The notes under the pieces were generated by a model, which saw only the letters and a program-made list of their open reading frames with translations, did no database searches and was not told the DNA's origin. Both the position numbers and the translations under genes were made by a program. Of a stretch of DNA of 64,000 bases, positions 53,304 through 61,695 are shown piece after piece; the stretch's first letter is position 1, and every line of letters starts with the position of its first letter. The stretch is from the NCBI GenBank assembly GCA_964553505.1, contig CAZKKX010000001.1, positions 30,276 to 94,275 on the forward strand, in the 5' to 3' direction. This DNA is from JAENZQ01 sp964553505. GTDB taxonomy: Bacteria; Bacillota; Clostridia; Peptostreptococcales; JAAYPU01.

Positions 53304-54047
53304 GTGAAAAGAAGAATATTTAAAATTTCTGCTGCACTTTTTTTATTGTTTTTTATTTTGTTGGGATTTTCTTCAAGGGGAATAACACATACAATTTTTA
53401 ATAAAATTCAACAGCAATATCATCTATTAGTTTCTAAAAATATGGAGACCATTGAAACAGAACACTTTATAATAAGACATGAAGAAGAAGAAGTGGCGGA
53501 AGTAACGGCAAATATAGCGGAAAAGTATTATAAAAAACTGAGGGAAAAGTTTAATTACCATACTGAAGATAAAATTCCGATTATTGTTTATTCCGATATG
53601 GATAAAATGAAAAAAACAGCTGCTCTGAAAGCAGAAAGCACGCCCATGGGACTATATTCCGGGAGCACCATAAGAATTCTTTCTCCGGAACAATGGATTG
53701 ATCCGGAAGAAAACATGAAAGAAATATTTGAAAAGGAAGGTCCTATTATTCATGAATTAGTCCATTATATTGTAGACGACATAACTAAAGGAAATCACCA
53801 AGAATGGTTTTTTGAAGGAATGTCGCTATATACAGAATATTTATATACGGGTTTTGTTATAGGTAAAAATAGAGAATATGATACACTCTACACGATTAGC
53901 GAGCTTGAAAACAATTTCAGGGACTTAGATCAGATAAAAGCCTATTATTCATCTTTTATGATTATAAAAACACTCGCAGAAGAAAATAATTTTGAATACC
54001 TGAATAATATGCTACAATATTTAAGTGAAGGGAAAAATTTGAAATAA
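53304..54047 (+). CDS. Membrane-anchored gluzincin-type metallopeptidase-like protein (peptidase MA-like)
   Basis: The 247-residue protein has an N-terminal span (about 7-27) and an extracellular domain with zinc motif HELVHY (about 150-155) and a downstream glutamate in EWFFEGMSLYTEY. This is the HExxH...E layout of peptidase MA-like proteins. It begins with GTG at 53304. It is 22 bp before walR and so is probably cotranscribed with walRK; a wall- or membrane-protein-processing role is only inferred. It may be catalytically active, as the metal motif is intact. Confidence 0.82.
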   Translation: MKRRIFKISAALFLLFFILLGFSSRGITHTIFNKIQQQYHLLVSKNMETIETEHFIIRHEEEEVAEVTANIAEKYYKKLREKFNYHTEDKIPIIVYSDMDKMKKTAALKAESTPMGLYSGSTIRILSPEQWIDPEENMKEIFEKEGPIIHELVHYIVDDITKGNHQEWFFEGMSLYTEYLYTGFVIGKNREYDTLYTISELENNFRDLDQIKAYYSSFMIIKTLAEENNFEYLNNMLQYLSEGKNLK

Positions 54048-54069
54048 TGTTGAATAGGGGAGAAGAGAA

Positions 54070-54765
54070 ATGAGCCAAAAAAGGATACTTGTAGTAGAGG
54101 ATGAAAAAGCCATATCGGATATTATTAAATTTAATCTTTCAAAAGAGGGTTATACTGTTGAAACGGCCTATGACGGCGAAGAAGCCTTGACTAAGGTCTA
54201 TTCTTTTAAAGCCGACTTGATTCTATTGGATATTATGCTTCCAAAAATAGATGGCTTCCAGATTTGCAAAAAAGTCAGAGAAACCTTACAGACACCTATT
54301 CTGATGTTGACAGCAAAAGAAGAAGAAGTGGATAAGGTTTTGGGCTTAGAGCTGGGGGCAGATGACTATATCACAAAGCCTTTTGGAATGAGAGAGTTAG
54401 TTGCGAGAGTCAAAGCCAATATGAGAAGAATTGATTTTGTCAATCAGTCTACAAACGAGTCCTGCATAATGGATTTTGGTGATTTATTAATAGATTTAAA
54501 CAAATATGAAGTTAAAAAAAGTAATAATGTGGTTGAATTGACGCTTAGGGAATTTGAATTATTGAAATATCTGGCGGAAAGCGAAAATCAGGTGTTTACC
54601 AGAGAAAAGCTACTGGAAGAAGTATGGGGCTACGAGTACTATGGAGACATCCGTACGGTAGACGTTACCATAAGACGATTAAGGGAAAAAATTGAAGATG
54701 AATCCAGTAATCCACAATATATCATGACCAAAAGAGGAATAGGGTATTATTTCAGGAGGCCTTAA
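54070..54765 (+). CDS. walR: Response regulator WalR (YycF-like)
   Basis: An OmpR-family regulator of 231 residues: receiver with D52 region (LILLDIMLPKIDGF), conserved threonine and lysine (LTAKEEE, ITKPFGMREL), and a winged-helix output (REKLLEEVWGYEYYGDIRTVDVTIRRLR, shown in part). Its sequence and pairing with a PAS-HAMP kinase fit WalR, the essential controller of wall hydrolases in Bacillota. It is 1 bp from walK. The usual yycH-yycI-walJ-htrA genes lie elsewhere, at 4254-9252. Confidence 0.9.
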   Translation: MSQKRILVVEDEKAISDIIKFNLSKEGYTVETAYDGEEALTKVYSFKADLILLDIMLPKIDGFQICKKVRETLQTPILMLTAKEEEVDKVLGLELGADDYITKPFGMRELVARVKANMRRIDFVNQSTNESCIMDFGDLLIDLNKYEVKKSNNVVELTLREFELLKYLAESENQVFTREKLLEEVWGYEYYGDIRTVDVTIRRLREKIEDESSNPQYIMTKRGIGYYFRRP

Positions 54766-54766
54766 A

Positions 54767-56563
54767 ATGTTAGGGATTCAAAAGTGGAGAAGCATAAGAT
54801 GGAAATTTATTTTCATCTATTTCCTGCTGGTTTTTATAGCCATGGTCATTGCGGGTGTTTTTATACTGCAGCAGTTAGAGTCTTATCATTTAAAAACAGT
54901 ACGTGACGATTTGATAGATTTTCAAGGTAGTATTGCAGGTGTTTTAGAAAAGTATGATGATTTTACAGGATATGAGGACGAGATACAAAGCAACATTCAC
55001 ACGTATTTGAAAGGTGTACAGCAGGAAATTTTTATTATTGATAATCATTTTAATATTATTGCATCAAACAATGAAAATTTATTGAATAGAAATGCTTCCG
55101 ACATGTTGGATTTGGATTTGCTTAGAGATGGATTTATTGGCGAAATGGCTGAAAAAGACATTATAAAAGAGGGTCAAATTCCAACAAAAAACATGACTTT
55201 TCCAATAATAAAAAATAGTACCGTAAGTGGTATGATATATTTGAGGGCCGATTTAACCAATGTCTATAAAGCACTGGACGAATCTAAACTTATTTTTTTA
55301 AGAGCAATCATACTTTCATTGTTTGTTACGATTATTCTTGGATTTTTAATAGCAAGAAGCATTACCGTTCCCATCAATGATGTAACGGAAAAAGCTGAGA
55401 AAATGGCCAAAGGCGATTTTAGCCAAGAAGTAAGCGTTAAATCCGATGATGAAATCGGAAGGCTCGCTGAAATGTTTAATTATTTAAGGGGAAAACTGGA
55501 ATATACTTTATCAGAAATATCCAATGAAAAAAGCAAATTAGAAACTATACTTAAATATATGGCAGATGGTTTAATTGCAGTTGATATCAATGGTTCTATA
55601 ATACATGCAAACCCAGCTGCAAAGCAGATGTTTTTTATAACGGAAAATGAAATAGCTACCCAATCTTATAATAAAATTATTGGAAAGTACAGTGAAAAGT
55701 TACTCCTCTCCGAGATTCAGAACAAGTCAAAAAACTGGGAAGGAGAGATAAATTTCGAATATCGAAATTCTACTTTTCTTGCAAGATATGCACCTTTTAA
55801 AGAAGAAAATGGTGATCATATTGGAAGCGTTATGATTATACAAGACATTACAGAAAGACAAAAAATTGAAAATATGCAGCGAGAATTTGTTGCAAATGTC
55901 TCTCATGAATTGAAAACACCCCTTACCAGTATAAAAAGCTATACAGAGACTTTGCTTGAAGGTGCGCTTTATGAAACCGACGTAGCGAAGCAGTTTTTAT
56001 CGGTTGTGGAAAGCGAAGCCGACCGTATGAGTCGTTTGGTGAGAGATTTATTACAGCTTTCCAGACTGGAGAATAAAAGAGAGAAATGGAATAAAGTCGA
56101 AAGCAATTTAACAGAGGTGCTGTATGGCGCAGTTTTAAAAATGCAGATAAATGCAAAAGGAAAACATCAATACTTGAACTGTCTTTTTAAGAAGGAAAAC
56201 ATAAATGTTTTCATCGATAAGGATAGTATTGAACAAGTGCTTTTAAATATTTTAAGCAATGCTATCAAATACACTCATGAAAACGGCAGAATTGATATTG
56301 ATATCGAAAAGACCGAATATGAAGCAAAAATCATCATTAAAGATAATGGCATCGGGATTCCTGAAGAAGATTTACCAAGGCTTTTTGAAAGATTCTATCG
56401 TGTGGATAAAGCAAGATCAAGAGCATTAGGAGGAACAGGATTAGGTCTTTCTATTGCAAAACAGATTATGAAAGAACATGGTGGAGATATTATAATCCAA
56501 AGCAAAGAAGGAAAAGGAACAATAGTAGGCATCATTTTTCCATTAACACCAACAACCGATTGA
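54767..56563 (+). CDS. walK: Sensor histidine kinase WalK (YycG-like)
   Basis: The 598-residue kinase has two membrane spans (about 12-32 and 175-198) around an extracellular sensor, a HAMP domain (about 199-251), a PAS domain (about 260-365), HisKA with the phosphohistidine in FVANVSHELKTPLTSI, and HATPase (NILSNAIKYTHENG, DNGIGIPEEDLPRLFERFYR). Order and length match WalK. It follows walR and is presumably cotranscribed with the peptidase MA-like gene. Confidence 0.92.
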   Translation: MLGIQKWRSIRWKFIFIYFLLVFIAMVIAGVFILQQLESYHLKTVRDDLIDFQGSIAGVLEKYDDFTGYEDEIQSNIHTYLKGVQQEIFIIDNHFNIIASNNENLLNRNASDMLDLDLLRDGFIGEMAEKDIIKEGQIPTKNMTFPIIKNSTVSGMIYLRADLTNVYKALDESKLIFLRAIILSLFVTIILGFLIARSITVPINDVTEKAEKMAKGDFSQEVSVKSDDEIGRLAEMFNYLRGKLEYTLSEISNEKSKLETILKYMADGLIAVDINGSIIHANPAAKQMFFITENEIATQSYNKIIGKYSEKLLLSEIQNKSKNWEGEINFEYRNSTFLARYAPFKEENGDHIGSVMIIQDITERQKIENMQREFVANVSHELKTPLTSIKSYTETLLEGALYETDVAKQFLSVVESEADRMSRLVRDLLQLSRLENKREKWNKVESNLTEVLYGAVLKMQINAKGKHQYLNCLFKKENINVFIDKDSIEQVLLNILSNAIKYTHENGRIDIDIEKTEYEAKIIIKDNGIGIPEEDLPRLFERFYRVDKARSRALGGTGLGLSIAKQIMKEHGGDIIIQSKEGKGTIVGIIFPLTPTTD

Positions 56564-56667
56564 TGTATCTTTTGTAATATGGTACGATTTAATGACGAAT
56601 AAAGAAAATCATTTAGTGAGAAGCAGAGTGCGGTCTAATAAGATAATAAAAGAGGAGTTGTTATTAT

Positions 56668-57114
56668 ATGCGGGGCAAAAAGCAGTACCTGAACAAAAGT
56701 TATTTCCCATGCAAGCATGACTTATGGATAGGTGTTATAATCTGGGTTTCCATAGGTTTGGCTTTTTATAATAGCTATGTACAGGATGCGCCCGGCAACA
56801 TAAAAGGCATGATTGGTTTCATTATTTTTTTCATAGGATGGATTTGGTTAAGAACAGTTTATATTGTATATGATGAATTGTTGGTTACATGGTCGGGTCC
56901 ATTTAGAAATAAAGTTCCTATTAAATATATATCCAGCATAAAACCTACAAAAAATATTTTATTTTCACCATCGTTTTCAATAAAGAATGCTCTTTGTCTG
57001 CAGGTAGGAACTAAAAGAATTGTTGTTTCACCAAGAAACAAAAAAGCCTTTATTGAAGCCTTATTGAATAATAATTCAAAAATTAAGGTAAGTAAGGATA
57101 TTTATAAAAAATAA
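56668..57114 (+). CDS. PH-domain (DUF1200-like) membrane protein
   Basis: A 148-residue protein with two membrane spans (about 20-38 and 46-64) and a small bacterial PH-like domain (VPIKYISSIKPTKN, RIVVSPRNKKAFIEAL). Such proteins are common in Bacillota, function unknown. It lies 104 bp after walK and ends at a terminator. GAGGAG precedes the ATG. Confidence 0.75.
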   Translation: MRGKKQYLNKSYFPCKHDLWIGVIIWVSIGLAFYNSYVQDAPGNIKGMIGFIIFFIGWIWLRTVYIVYDELLVTWSGPFRNKVPIKYISSIKPTKNILFSPSFSIKNALCLQVGTKRIVVSPRNKKAFIEALLNNNSKIKVSKDIYKK

Positions 57115-57135
57115 GAGACAGATAGTAAAATAAAA

Positions 57136-57168
57136 AACAGGATTTTGCATATTACGCAAAATCCTGTT
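57136..57168 (+). terminator. Terminator after the PH-domain gene
   Basis: AACAGGATTTTGC (57136-57148) pairs with GCAAAATCCTGTT (57156-57168), a 13-bp stem. The sequence TATTTTCTT follows. Confidence 0.85.
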
Positions 57169-57195
57169 CATATTTTCTTAAAAAAAACATAAATA
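57167..57195 (+). promoter_or_regulatory. Sigma-E-like promoter of yabP-yabQ
   Basis: TTCATATT (57167-57174), 13 bp, CATAAATA (57188-57195). The -35 fits the sigma-E consensus (KMATATT) and the -10 keeps six of eight positions of CATACANT. In Bacillus yabP and yabQ are sigma-E genes, so the place is right. Confidence 0.5.
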
Positions 57196-57233
57196 TTAAC
57201 AGAACAAATAGGTTATAAAAGGAGAGATTAAAC

Positions 57234-57518
57234 ATGGAGGAACAAAAAACAATTAAAACCAATAATCAGAATATTATTTTAGAAAACAGAGAAAAGATAA
57301 GCGTTACAGAAGTTCAGGATGTAGAAAGCTTTGACGATGAACTGATTCAGGTTTTAACAACCAAAGGGAAGATTGTAATAAAAGGAATGAATCTTCAAGT
57401 TAAGAAACTTGATATTGAAGACGGCAAAGTAGTCATAAACGGCACCATCAATGCTATTACATATTTAGAGAAAACTGATACCAAGGGAAAAGGGTTTTTA
57501 GGTAAAATACTCAAGTAA
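57234..57518 (+). CDS. yabP: Sporulation protein YabP
   Basis: A 94-residue YabP/YqfC-family protein (IILENREKISVTEVQDVESFDDELI, shown in part; KIVIKGMNLQVKKLDIEDG). It is made in the mother cell early in sporulation; with YabQ it is linked to forespore coat/cortex assembly. AAAGGAGAG precedes the ATG. The order yabP-yabQ-divIC is the one of Bacillus. Confidence 0.92.
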   Translation: MEEQKTIKTNNQNIILENREKISVTEVQDVESFDDELIQVLTTKGKIVIKGMNLQVKKLDIEDGKVVINGTINAITYLEKTDTKGKGFLGKILK

Positions 57519-57550
57519 ATTTGTATAACCTATATGAGAGAAGGAATCGC

Positions 57551-57949
57551 ATGGCAACATCTATATCTCAGCAATTATTTGAATTTTCGGTACTCCTTTA
57601 TGGCGGAATCATAGCAGCCTTTATATATGATGTTATATTTTTATACCAAAATCATTTCAAACCCGGTAAATTACTATCATGTTTTCAGGATCTTTTATAT
57701 TGGATAATGATGACCTCTATTATAATATATTTGCTTTATTACAGCAGTTTAGGGAGTATAAAGGGGTACTCTTTTATTGCAATGGGTTTTGGGTATTTGA
57801 TTTATAAAATATTTTTAAGTAAAATCATGTATAAAACCATAGAACGGGCTGTTTTATGCTTGAATAAAGTCATTAAAACATGTGTGAAAATTCTTCGATT
57901 TGCTGATATAAATAATAAGAAAAGTGAAAATACCCATTCTAAAATGTGA
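57551..57949 (+). CDS. yabQ: Spore cortex biosynthesis protein YabQ
   Basis: A 132-residue membrane protein with about four helices, starting MATSISQQLFEFSVLLYGG. It belongs to the YabQ family, needed for spore cortex formation. I use ATG 57551, which follows GAGAAGG by 7 nt; the TTG-frame start 30 bp earlier lies in the linker to yabP. Its C terminus ends just before the structured intergenic element. Confidence 0.9.
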   Translation: MATSISQQLFEFSVLLYGGIIAAFIYDVIFLYQNHFKPGKLLSCFQDLLYWIMMTSIIIYLLYYSSLGSIKGYSFIAMGFGYLIYKIFLSKIMYKTIERAVLCLNKVIKTCVKILRFADINNKKSENTHSKM

Positions 57950-57962
57950 TATAATAAATCAA

Positions 57963-58057
57963 ATGGAGTTCTACAATGCAAGTAAGTAAAGTATTGCTTA
58001 TCGGAGAAATCGTTATCCAGGGGCTGTAGAAATGCCCACTCCATCCTGTGATGGAGT
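57963..58057 (+). ncRNA. Candidate structured RNA or leader between yabQ and divIC
   Basis: ATGGAGTTCTACA (57963-57975) can pair with TGTAGA (58025-58030) and ACTCCAT (58038-58044). The same ACTCCAT can instead pair with a second ATGGAGT at 58051-58057, so two folds exclude each other. A 17-codon frame (57976-58029, MQVSKVLLIGEIVIQGL) with GGAG 7 nt upstream lies in the loop. This looks like an attenuator or switch in front of divIC. TATAAT at 57950-57955 could serve as a -10. It matches no class I recognise. Confidence 0.5.
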
Positions 58058-58097
58058 CTTAGAATTCTTAGTAATTACATAAGGGGTGGGATAACTT

Positions 58098-58451
58098 ATG
58101 GCTGATAATAATAATCGAAAGGTAATAAATATTAAATCAAAAAAAGGAAGGTTTAAAAAAAGACGAATTATCCTGACACTGGTTATTATTTACTTAATAA
58201 TTTTTTTCGCTTATCAGTCATTTCAAATAATTTCTCTTAAGAGGCAGGAGCAGTCACAGAATCAAAGGTTGGAGGAACTAAACAAGACTAAAGCAGAATA
58301 TCAAGCACAATTAGATCAAGTTAACAGTCCGGATTTTATTGAAAGAATTGCTCGTGAAAATTTAAGAATGATAAAACCGGGAGAGATATTATATATCAAT
58401 CCCAAAACAAACGAAAAAAATGATAGAGAACAAGAAATAAAAGAAGAATAA
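58098..58451 (+). CDS. divIC: Septum formation initiator, DivIC/FtsB-like
   Basis: A 117-residue bitopic protein: basic cytoplasmic part (1-25), one membrane span (about 26-46), a short coiled coil (KRQEQSQNQRLEELNKTKAEYQ in part) and the family end FIERIARENLRMIKPGEILY. It acts in the FtsL-DivIC-DivIB division complex. Its place after yabP-yabQ is conserved. GGGGTGG precedes the ATG at 58098. Confidence 0.92.
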   Translation: MADNNNRKVINIKSKKGRFKKRRIILTLVIIYLIIFFAYQSFQIISLKRQEQSQNQRLEELNKTKAEYQAQLDQVNSPDFIERIARENLRMIKPGEILYINPKTNEKNDREQEIKEE

Positions 58452-58524
58452 CAATAAGAGATTGTTGAAAAAATCTATAATCTCCAGGCTTTTGAAAAAT
58501 TCGAAGTTCAAGTTATTCTTCTTT
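58440..58524. repeat. 13-bp inverted repeat spanning the divIC-rnmV gap
   Basis: AAAGAAGAATAAC (58440-58452), which includes the divIC stop, is perfectly inverted at 58512-58524. A smaller hairpin AACAAT/ATTGTT lies inside. It may act as a terminator-like or attenuating fold before rnmV. Confidence 0.5.
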
Positions 58525-58545
58525 AAATATTTATAAGGTGGCAAT

Positions 58546-59076
58546 ATGATAAAGGAAATCATTGTAGTTGAAGGTAAAGATGATGCAGCAGCAGTAAAAA
58601 AGGCTGTAGATGCAGAAATAATTACGACACATGGTTATGGCATCAGCAAGCAAACATATAAAAGAATTGAAACAGCGTATAAGACCAAAGGTATCATTAT
58701 ATTCACAGATCCGGATTATGCAGGATCGAACATAAGAAGAAAACTAACTGAAAAATTTCCGGAATGCAAACATGCTTATTTATCACAGAATGAAGCACGA
58801 AAAGGTGAAAATATAGGTATTGAAAATGCAGATGAAGAAAGCATTATCCGTGCATTACGAAAAGCGAAAGGGGCAGAAGGAAGAAAAAGAACAGAATTCA
58901 CAATGGAGGATCTTTATAAATGGCTGTTGGTAGGAAATAAAAATGCTGCTCAAAACAGAGAAAAATTAGGAAATATGTTGGGAATTGGGTATGGCAATGC
59001 AAAAACTTTCTTAAGCCGTTTGAATAATTATGATATAAATAGAGAAGAATTTGAAAAAGCCGCTAAAAAAATATAA
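58546..59076 (+). CDS. rnmV: Ribonuclease M5
   Basis: A 176-residue Toprim protein (IIVVEGKDDAAAV, FTDPDYAGSNIRR) that matures the 5S rRNA precursor in low-GC Gram-positives. Size and motifs are exact for RnmV, and rsmA follows as in most Bacillota. AAGGTGG precedes the ATG. Confidence 0.95.
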   Translation: MIKEIIVVEGKDDAAAVKKAVDAEIITTHGYGISKQTYKRIETAYKTKGIIIFTDPDYAGSNIRRKLTEKFPECKHAYLSQNEARKGENIGIENADEESIIRALRKAKGAEGRKRTEFTMEDLYKWLLVGNKNAAQNREKLGNMLGIGYGNAKTFLSRLNNYDINREEFEKAAKKI

Positions 59077-59141
59077 TGAACCCCCATCAGAGGGAACCCT
59101 AGAGTTGTTGAAATAAAGTCAAAGGTTAGAGAGAAATAGAA

Positions 59142-59999
59142 ATGGACAAGCTTTTTTCACCTTTAACGGTGCAACGGATAATTAAAAAATATGATTTTAA
59201 ATTAGAAAAATCCTTAGGTCAGAATTTTTTGATTGACAAAAATATAATTGAAAAAATCATTAGAGCTTTAGATATACAAAAGGAAGATCTATTAATAGAA
59301 ATTGGACCGGGAATCGGAACTCTAACATCTGCAGTTGCTGATTATGCAGGAAAAGTTAAAGCAATAGAAATTGACAAAAACTTGATTCCGATTCTTGAGG
59401 AAACATTGTCGGAATATGAAAATGTAGAAATTATTCATAATGATATCCTTAAAACTGATTTAAGGCAATTAATTTTAGAAGAAAAGAAACTTAAACAGGT
59501 TAAGGTACTTGGTAATTTACCCTATTATATTACCACAGCTATTATCATGAAAATTCTGAAAGAAAGAAATCGGATTTCAGATATTGTCATCATGATTCAA
59601 AAAGAAGTGGCGGATCGGATAAAAGCCTTCCCAGGTAATAAAGATTATGGATCATTATCCATTGCTGTGCAATACCTCTGTGATGTCGAACAAGTTGCAT
59701 CTGTACCTAAGAATGTTTTTATCCCAAAGCCAAAAGTGGATTCTTCGGTAATTCATTTAAAAATAAGACCTGAGCCGCCGGTTCATGTTTTAGATGAAGA
59801 TTTCTTTTATAAAGTTGTCAGAGCGGCTTTTGGGCAGAGACGAAAAACATTGTTGAATTCTTTGAGCAGCAATATGAATATTAATAAAGAAATCCTGAAA
59901 GAAGTGTTACTGTTTTGCAAAATTGATCCGGCAAGACGGGCAGAAACGTTGACCATAGAAGAATTTGCAATACTGGCAAACCATTTGAATCAAAAATAG
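59142..59999 (+). CDS. rsmA: 16S rRNA dimethyladenosine transferase RsmA (KsgA)
   Basis: A 285-residue SAM enzyme with FLIDKNIIEKI, the SAM motif EIGPGIGTLT (about 48-57) and the catalytic motif NLPYYITTAII (about 127). It dimethylates two adenosines near the 3' end of 16S rRNA; loss gives kasugamycin resistance. It follows rnmV and ends at a long bidirectional terminator. Confidence 0.97.
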   Translation: MDKLFSPLTVQRIIKKYDFKLEKSLGQNFLIDKNIIEKIIRALDIQKEDLLIEIGPGIGTLTSAVADYAGKVKAIEIDKNLIPILEETLSEYENVEIIHNDILKTDLRQLILEEKKLKQVKVLGNLPYYITTAIIMKILKERNRISDIVIMIQKEVADRIKAFPGNKDYGSLSIAVQYLCDVEQVASVPKNVFIPKPKVDSSVIHLKIRPEPPVHVLDEDFFYKVVRAAFGQRRKTLLNSLSSNMNINKEILKEVLLFCKIDPARRAETLTIEEFAILANHLNQK

Positions 60000-60004
60000 T
60001 AAAA

Positions 60005-60053
60005 GATGAAATATGTATTATTTTCATTGTCATTCAATAATAGATATTTCATC
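60005..60053. terminator. Long bidirectional terminator between rsmA and the convergent gene
   Basis: GATGAAATAT-g-TATTATT (60005-60022) pairs with AATAATA-g-ATATTTCATC (60036-60053): 17 pairs with one internal mismatch. T runs occur on the plus side. Confidence 0.85.
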
Positions 60054-60096
60054 TCCTTTTAACCACAATATTTTTTAATTATTCAGTGAGGCTTAA

Positions 60097-61515
60097 TTAT
60101 TCTTCTACCGGTATTTCAAACTGACCGGTTTGAGAATTGATGCCAATTATCCAATAACCATAATCCCCAATTTTCTTATCAGTCCCCTGTAGGGGCTGCC
60201 AGTATTGAAACCCTGATTTGCCGTTATCTGGCTGTTCCTCTTTCATATACCTGCCGGGTATACCATAGTAATAATATTTTACTGAGCTTTTTTCTTCTCT
60301 ATTAATGCCAAAAATATAATGTTGATACTTATAGATAAGATCATGACAGCTGGGGCAGAATTCCCGAGGGTTGAAACAACTCATATTATATGGCCGCATA
60401 TGTTCCGAGTAACCTTGCAAATAAGAGGTATTAGCAAAGGGAATACTCATCAAGTTTATAATTTTCCACCATTTACATCCTATTCTATCCTGTTCAAAGG
60501 GTTCTGTTCTGTTATAAAAAGACAGTACTTTTTCTAAATTGGTGCTGACCGCTCGAACATAATTACTGAAATAGCTGCTGGTATCAAATACCTTTTTAGA
60601 TAGAGGCTTAGAGGATGTTGTTATTCTAGAATTATTAAGAGTGTTTTCTTTTACACTTTCATTTAATGGTTCAGATGTTTCAGCTGCGGTCTTCAGAGGC
60701 ACTTCTTTTTCTTTCTGCTCTTCTTCAGGTTTATGTACTTCTGAACCTTCTGTAGTGATTTTTTCAGATTTTGGTTCAGTAGAAGAGGCATCTTCAGAAG
60801 AAACCTTAGAATCAGTTTCAGGAAGAGAAGAAACATCCGGTGCAAGTTTTTCAGATTTTGGTTCAGTAGAAGAAACATCTTCAGAAGAAACCTTAGAATC
60901 AGTTTCAGGAGAAGAAACATCAATAACAGATTCTTCCGAAGCAGTATTTTCTTCGATGTTTTGTTCAGTATAAGCCGTATTTACAGTATGCTCTGATGAT
61001 TCTTCAGTTTCGGTATTTGAGAGACTTTCCTGCAAAACTTTTTCCTTTTCTTTGCTTTTAAGGCTGATTAGATTATCATCTGAATGGGATACGCTTCGGG
61101 ATTCTTTCGAAAGATAGCCGGACAATACAGGGAAAATGGTATCGTCTTCAACAATATCTTTATTTGGCTGTGCAATAACTGCGAGAATGCTGAAATCGTA
61201 CAATTCATTGCCGTCGCCATCCAAATCTAAAGGATTGAATTTTATAAAATGTTCTCCGCGCCCTTGCTTGTCGATATATAACGTGCCGGCATTAGTAAAG
61301 ATAGTGTTGTCAGCTTTTTTACCAAAAAAATAAAGTTTGTAAAGATATCGAGCATCTTCATAATATTTTAGGTTTTGTACATTACATTTAAGAGTTCCTT
61401 GATTATTACGCAGCTCAATTTTCACATGGCCTTTTATGTTTTCTTTTGTATTTCTAAAGTCGCTCTTTTTATCATCAAGTATTATAAAAGAACGTGTATA
61501 CTTAGAGTAATTCAT
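60097..61515 (-). CDS. Uncharacterised protein with DUF7922-like N terminus, repeat-rich linker and aromatic C-terminal domain
   Basis: The 472-residue protein has three parts. An N-terminal beta-rich domain (1-135; KYTRSFIILDD, GHVKIELRN, CNVQNLKYY) resembles clostridial proteins grouped as DUF7922. A Ser/Glu-rich linker (about 150-300) contains a 29-residue repeat (core ETDSKVSSED) present twice. The C-terminal domain (about 320-472) is rich in Tyr and Trp, has CFNPREFCPSCHD, and includes YYYYGIPGRYMKEEQP and GYWIIGINSQTGQ. Possibly a spore or surface protein; no signal peptide. GGGGGG precedes the ATG. Function unknown. Confidence 0.75.
   Translation of the reverse strand: MNYSKYTRSFIILDDKKSDFRNTKENIKGHVKIELRNNQGTLKCNVQNLKYYEDARYLYKLYFFGKKADNTIFTNAGTLYIDKQGRGEHFIKFNPLDLDGDGNELYDFSILAVIAQPNKDIVEDDTIFPVLSGYLSKESRSVSHSDDNLISLKSKEKEKVLQESLSNTETEESSEHTVNTAYTEQNIEENTASEESVIDVSSPETDSKVSSEDVSSTEPKSEKLAPDVSSLPETDSKVSSEDASSTEPKSEKITTEGSEVHKPEEEQKEKEVPLKTAAETSEPLNESVKENTLNNSRITTSSKPLSKKVFDTSSYFSNYVRAVSTNLEKVLSFYNRTEPFEQDRIGCKWWKIINLMSIPFANTSYLQGYSEHMRPYNMSCFNPREFCPSCHDLIYKYQHYIFGINREEKSSVKYYYYGIPGRYMKEEQPDNGKSGFQYWQPLQGTDKKIGDYGYWIIGINSQTGQFEIPVEE
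60764..60937 (-). repeat. Two tandem 87-bp (29-codon) repeats inside the uncharacterised gene
   Basis: TCAGATTTTGGTTCAGTAGA begins at 60764 and again at 60851, and the following ~60 bases are almost identical. The unit keeps the reading frame (29 residues). Near identity at the DNA level suggests recent duplication. Confidence 0.8.
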
Positions 61516-61695
61516 TAAAAACCCCCCAATTAATTTAAACTATTATAAATATATGAATAAAAGATTAAAACATTCTCAGAGCAGCCAATAACCTCTAATT
61601 CTTGAAATAAAAAAAGGGAATAGAAAAAAAGTAGAGAATATAGAATAGGATAAAATAAGACAAAATTCTGTTATATCCGAAAGGGTGTATTATTT

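Noticed and set aside
60641..60973. A 110-residue open frame antisense to the repeat protein
   Set aside because: Its Ser/Glu-rich text mirrors the repeated linker on the other strand; no ribosome site or domain.
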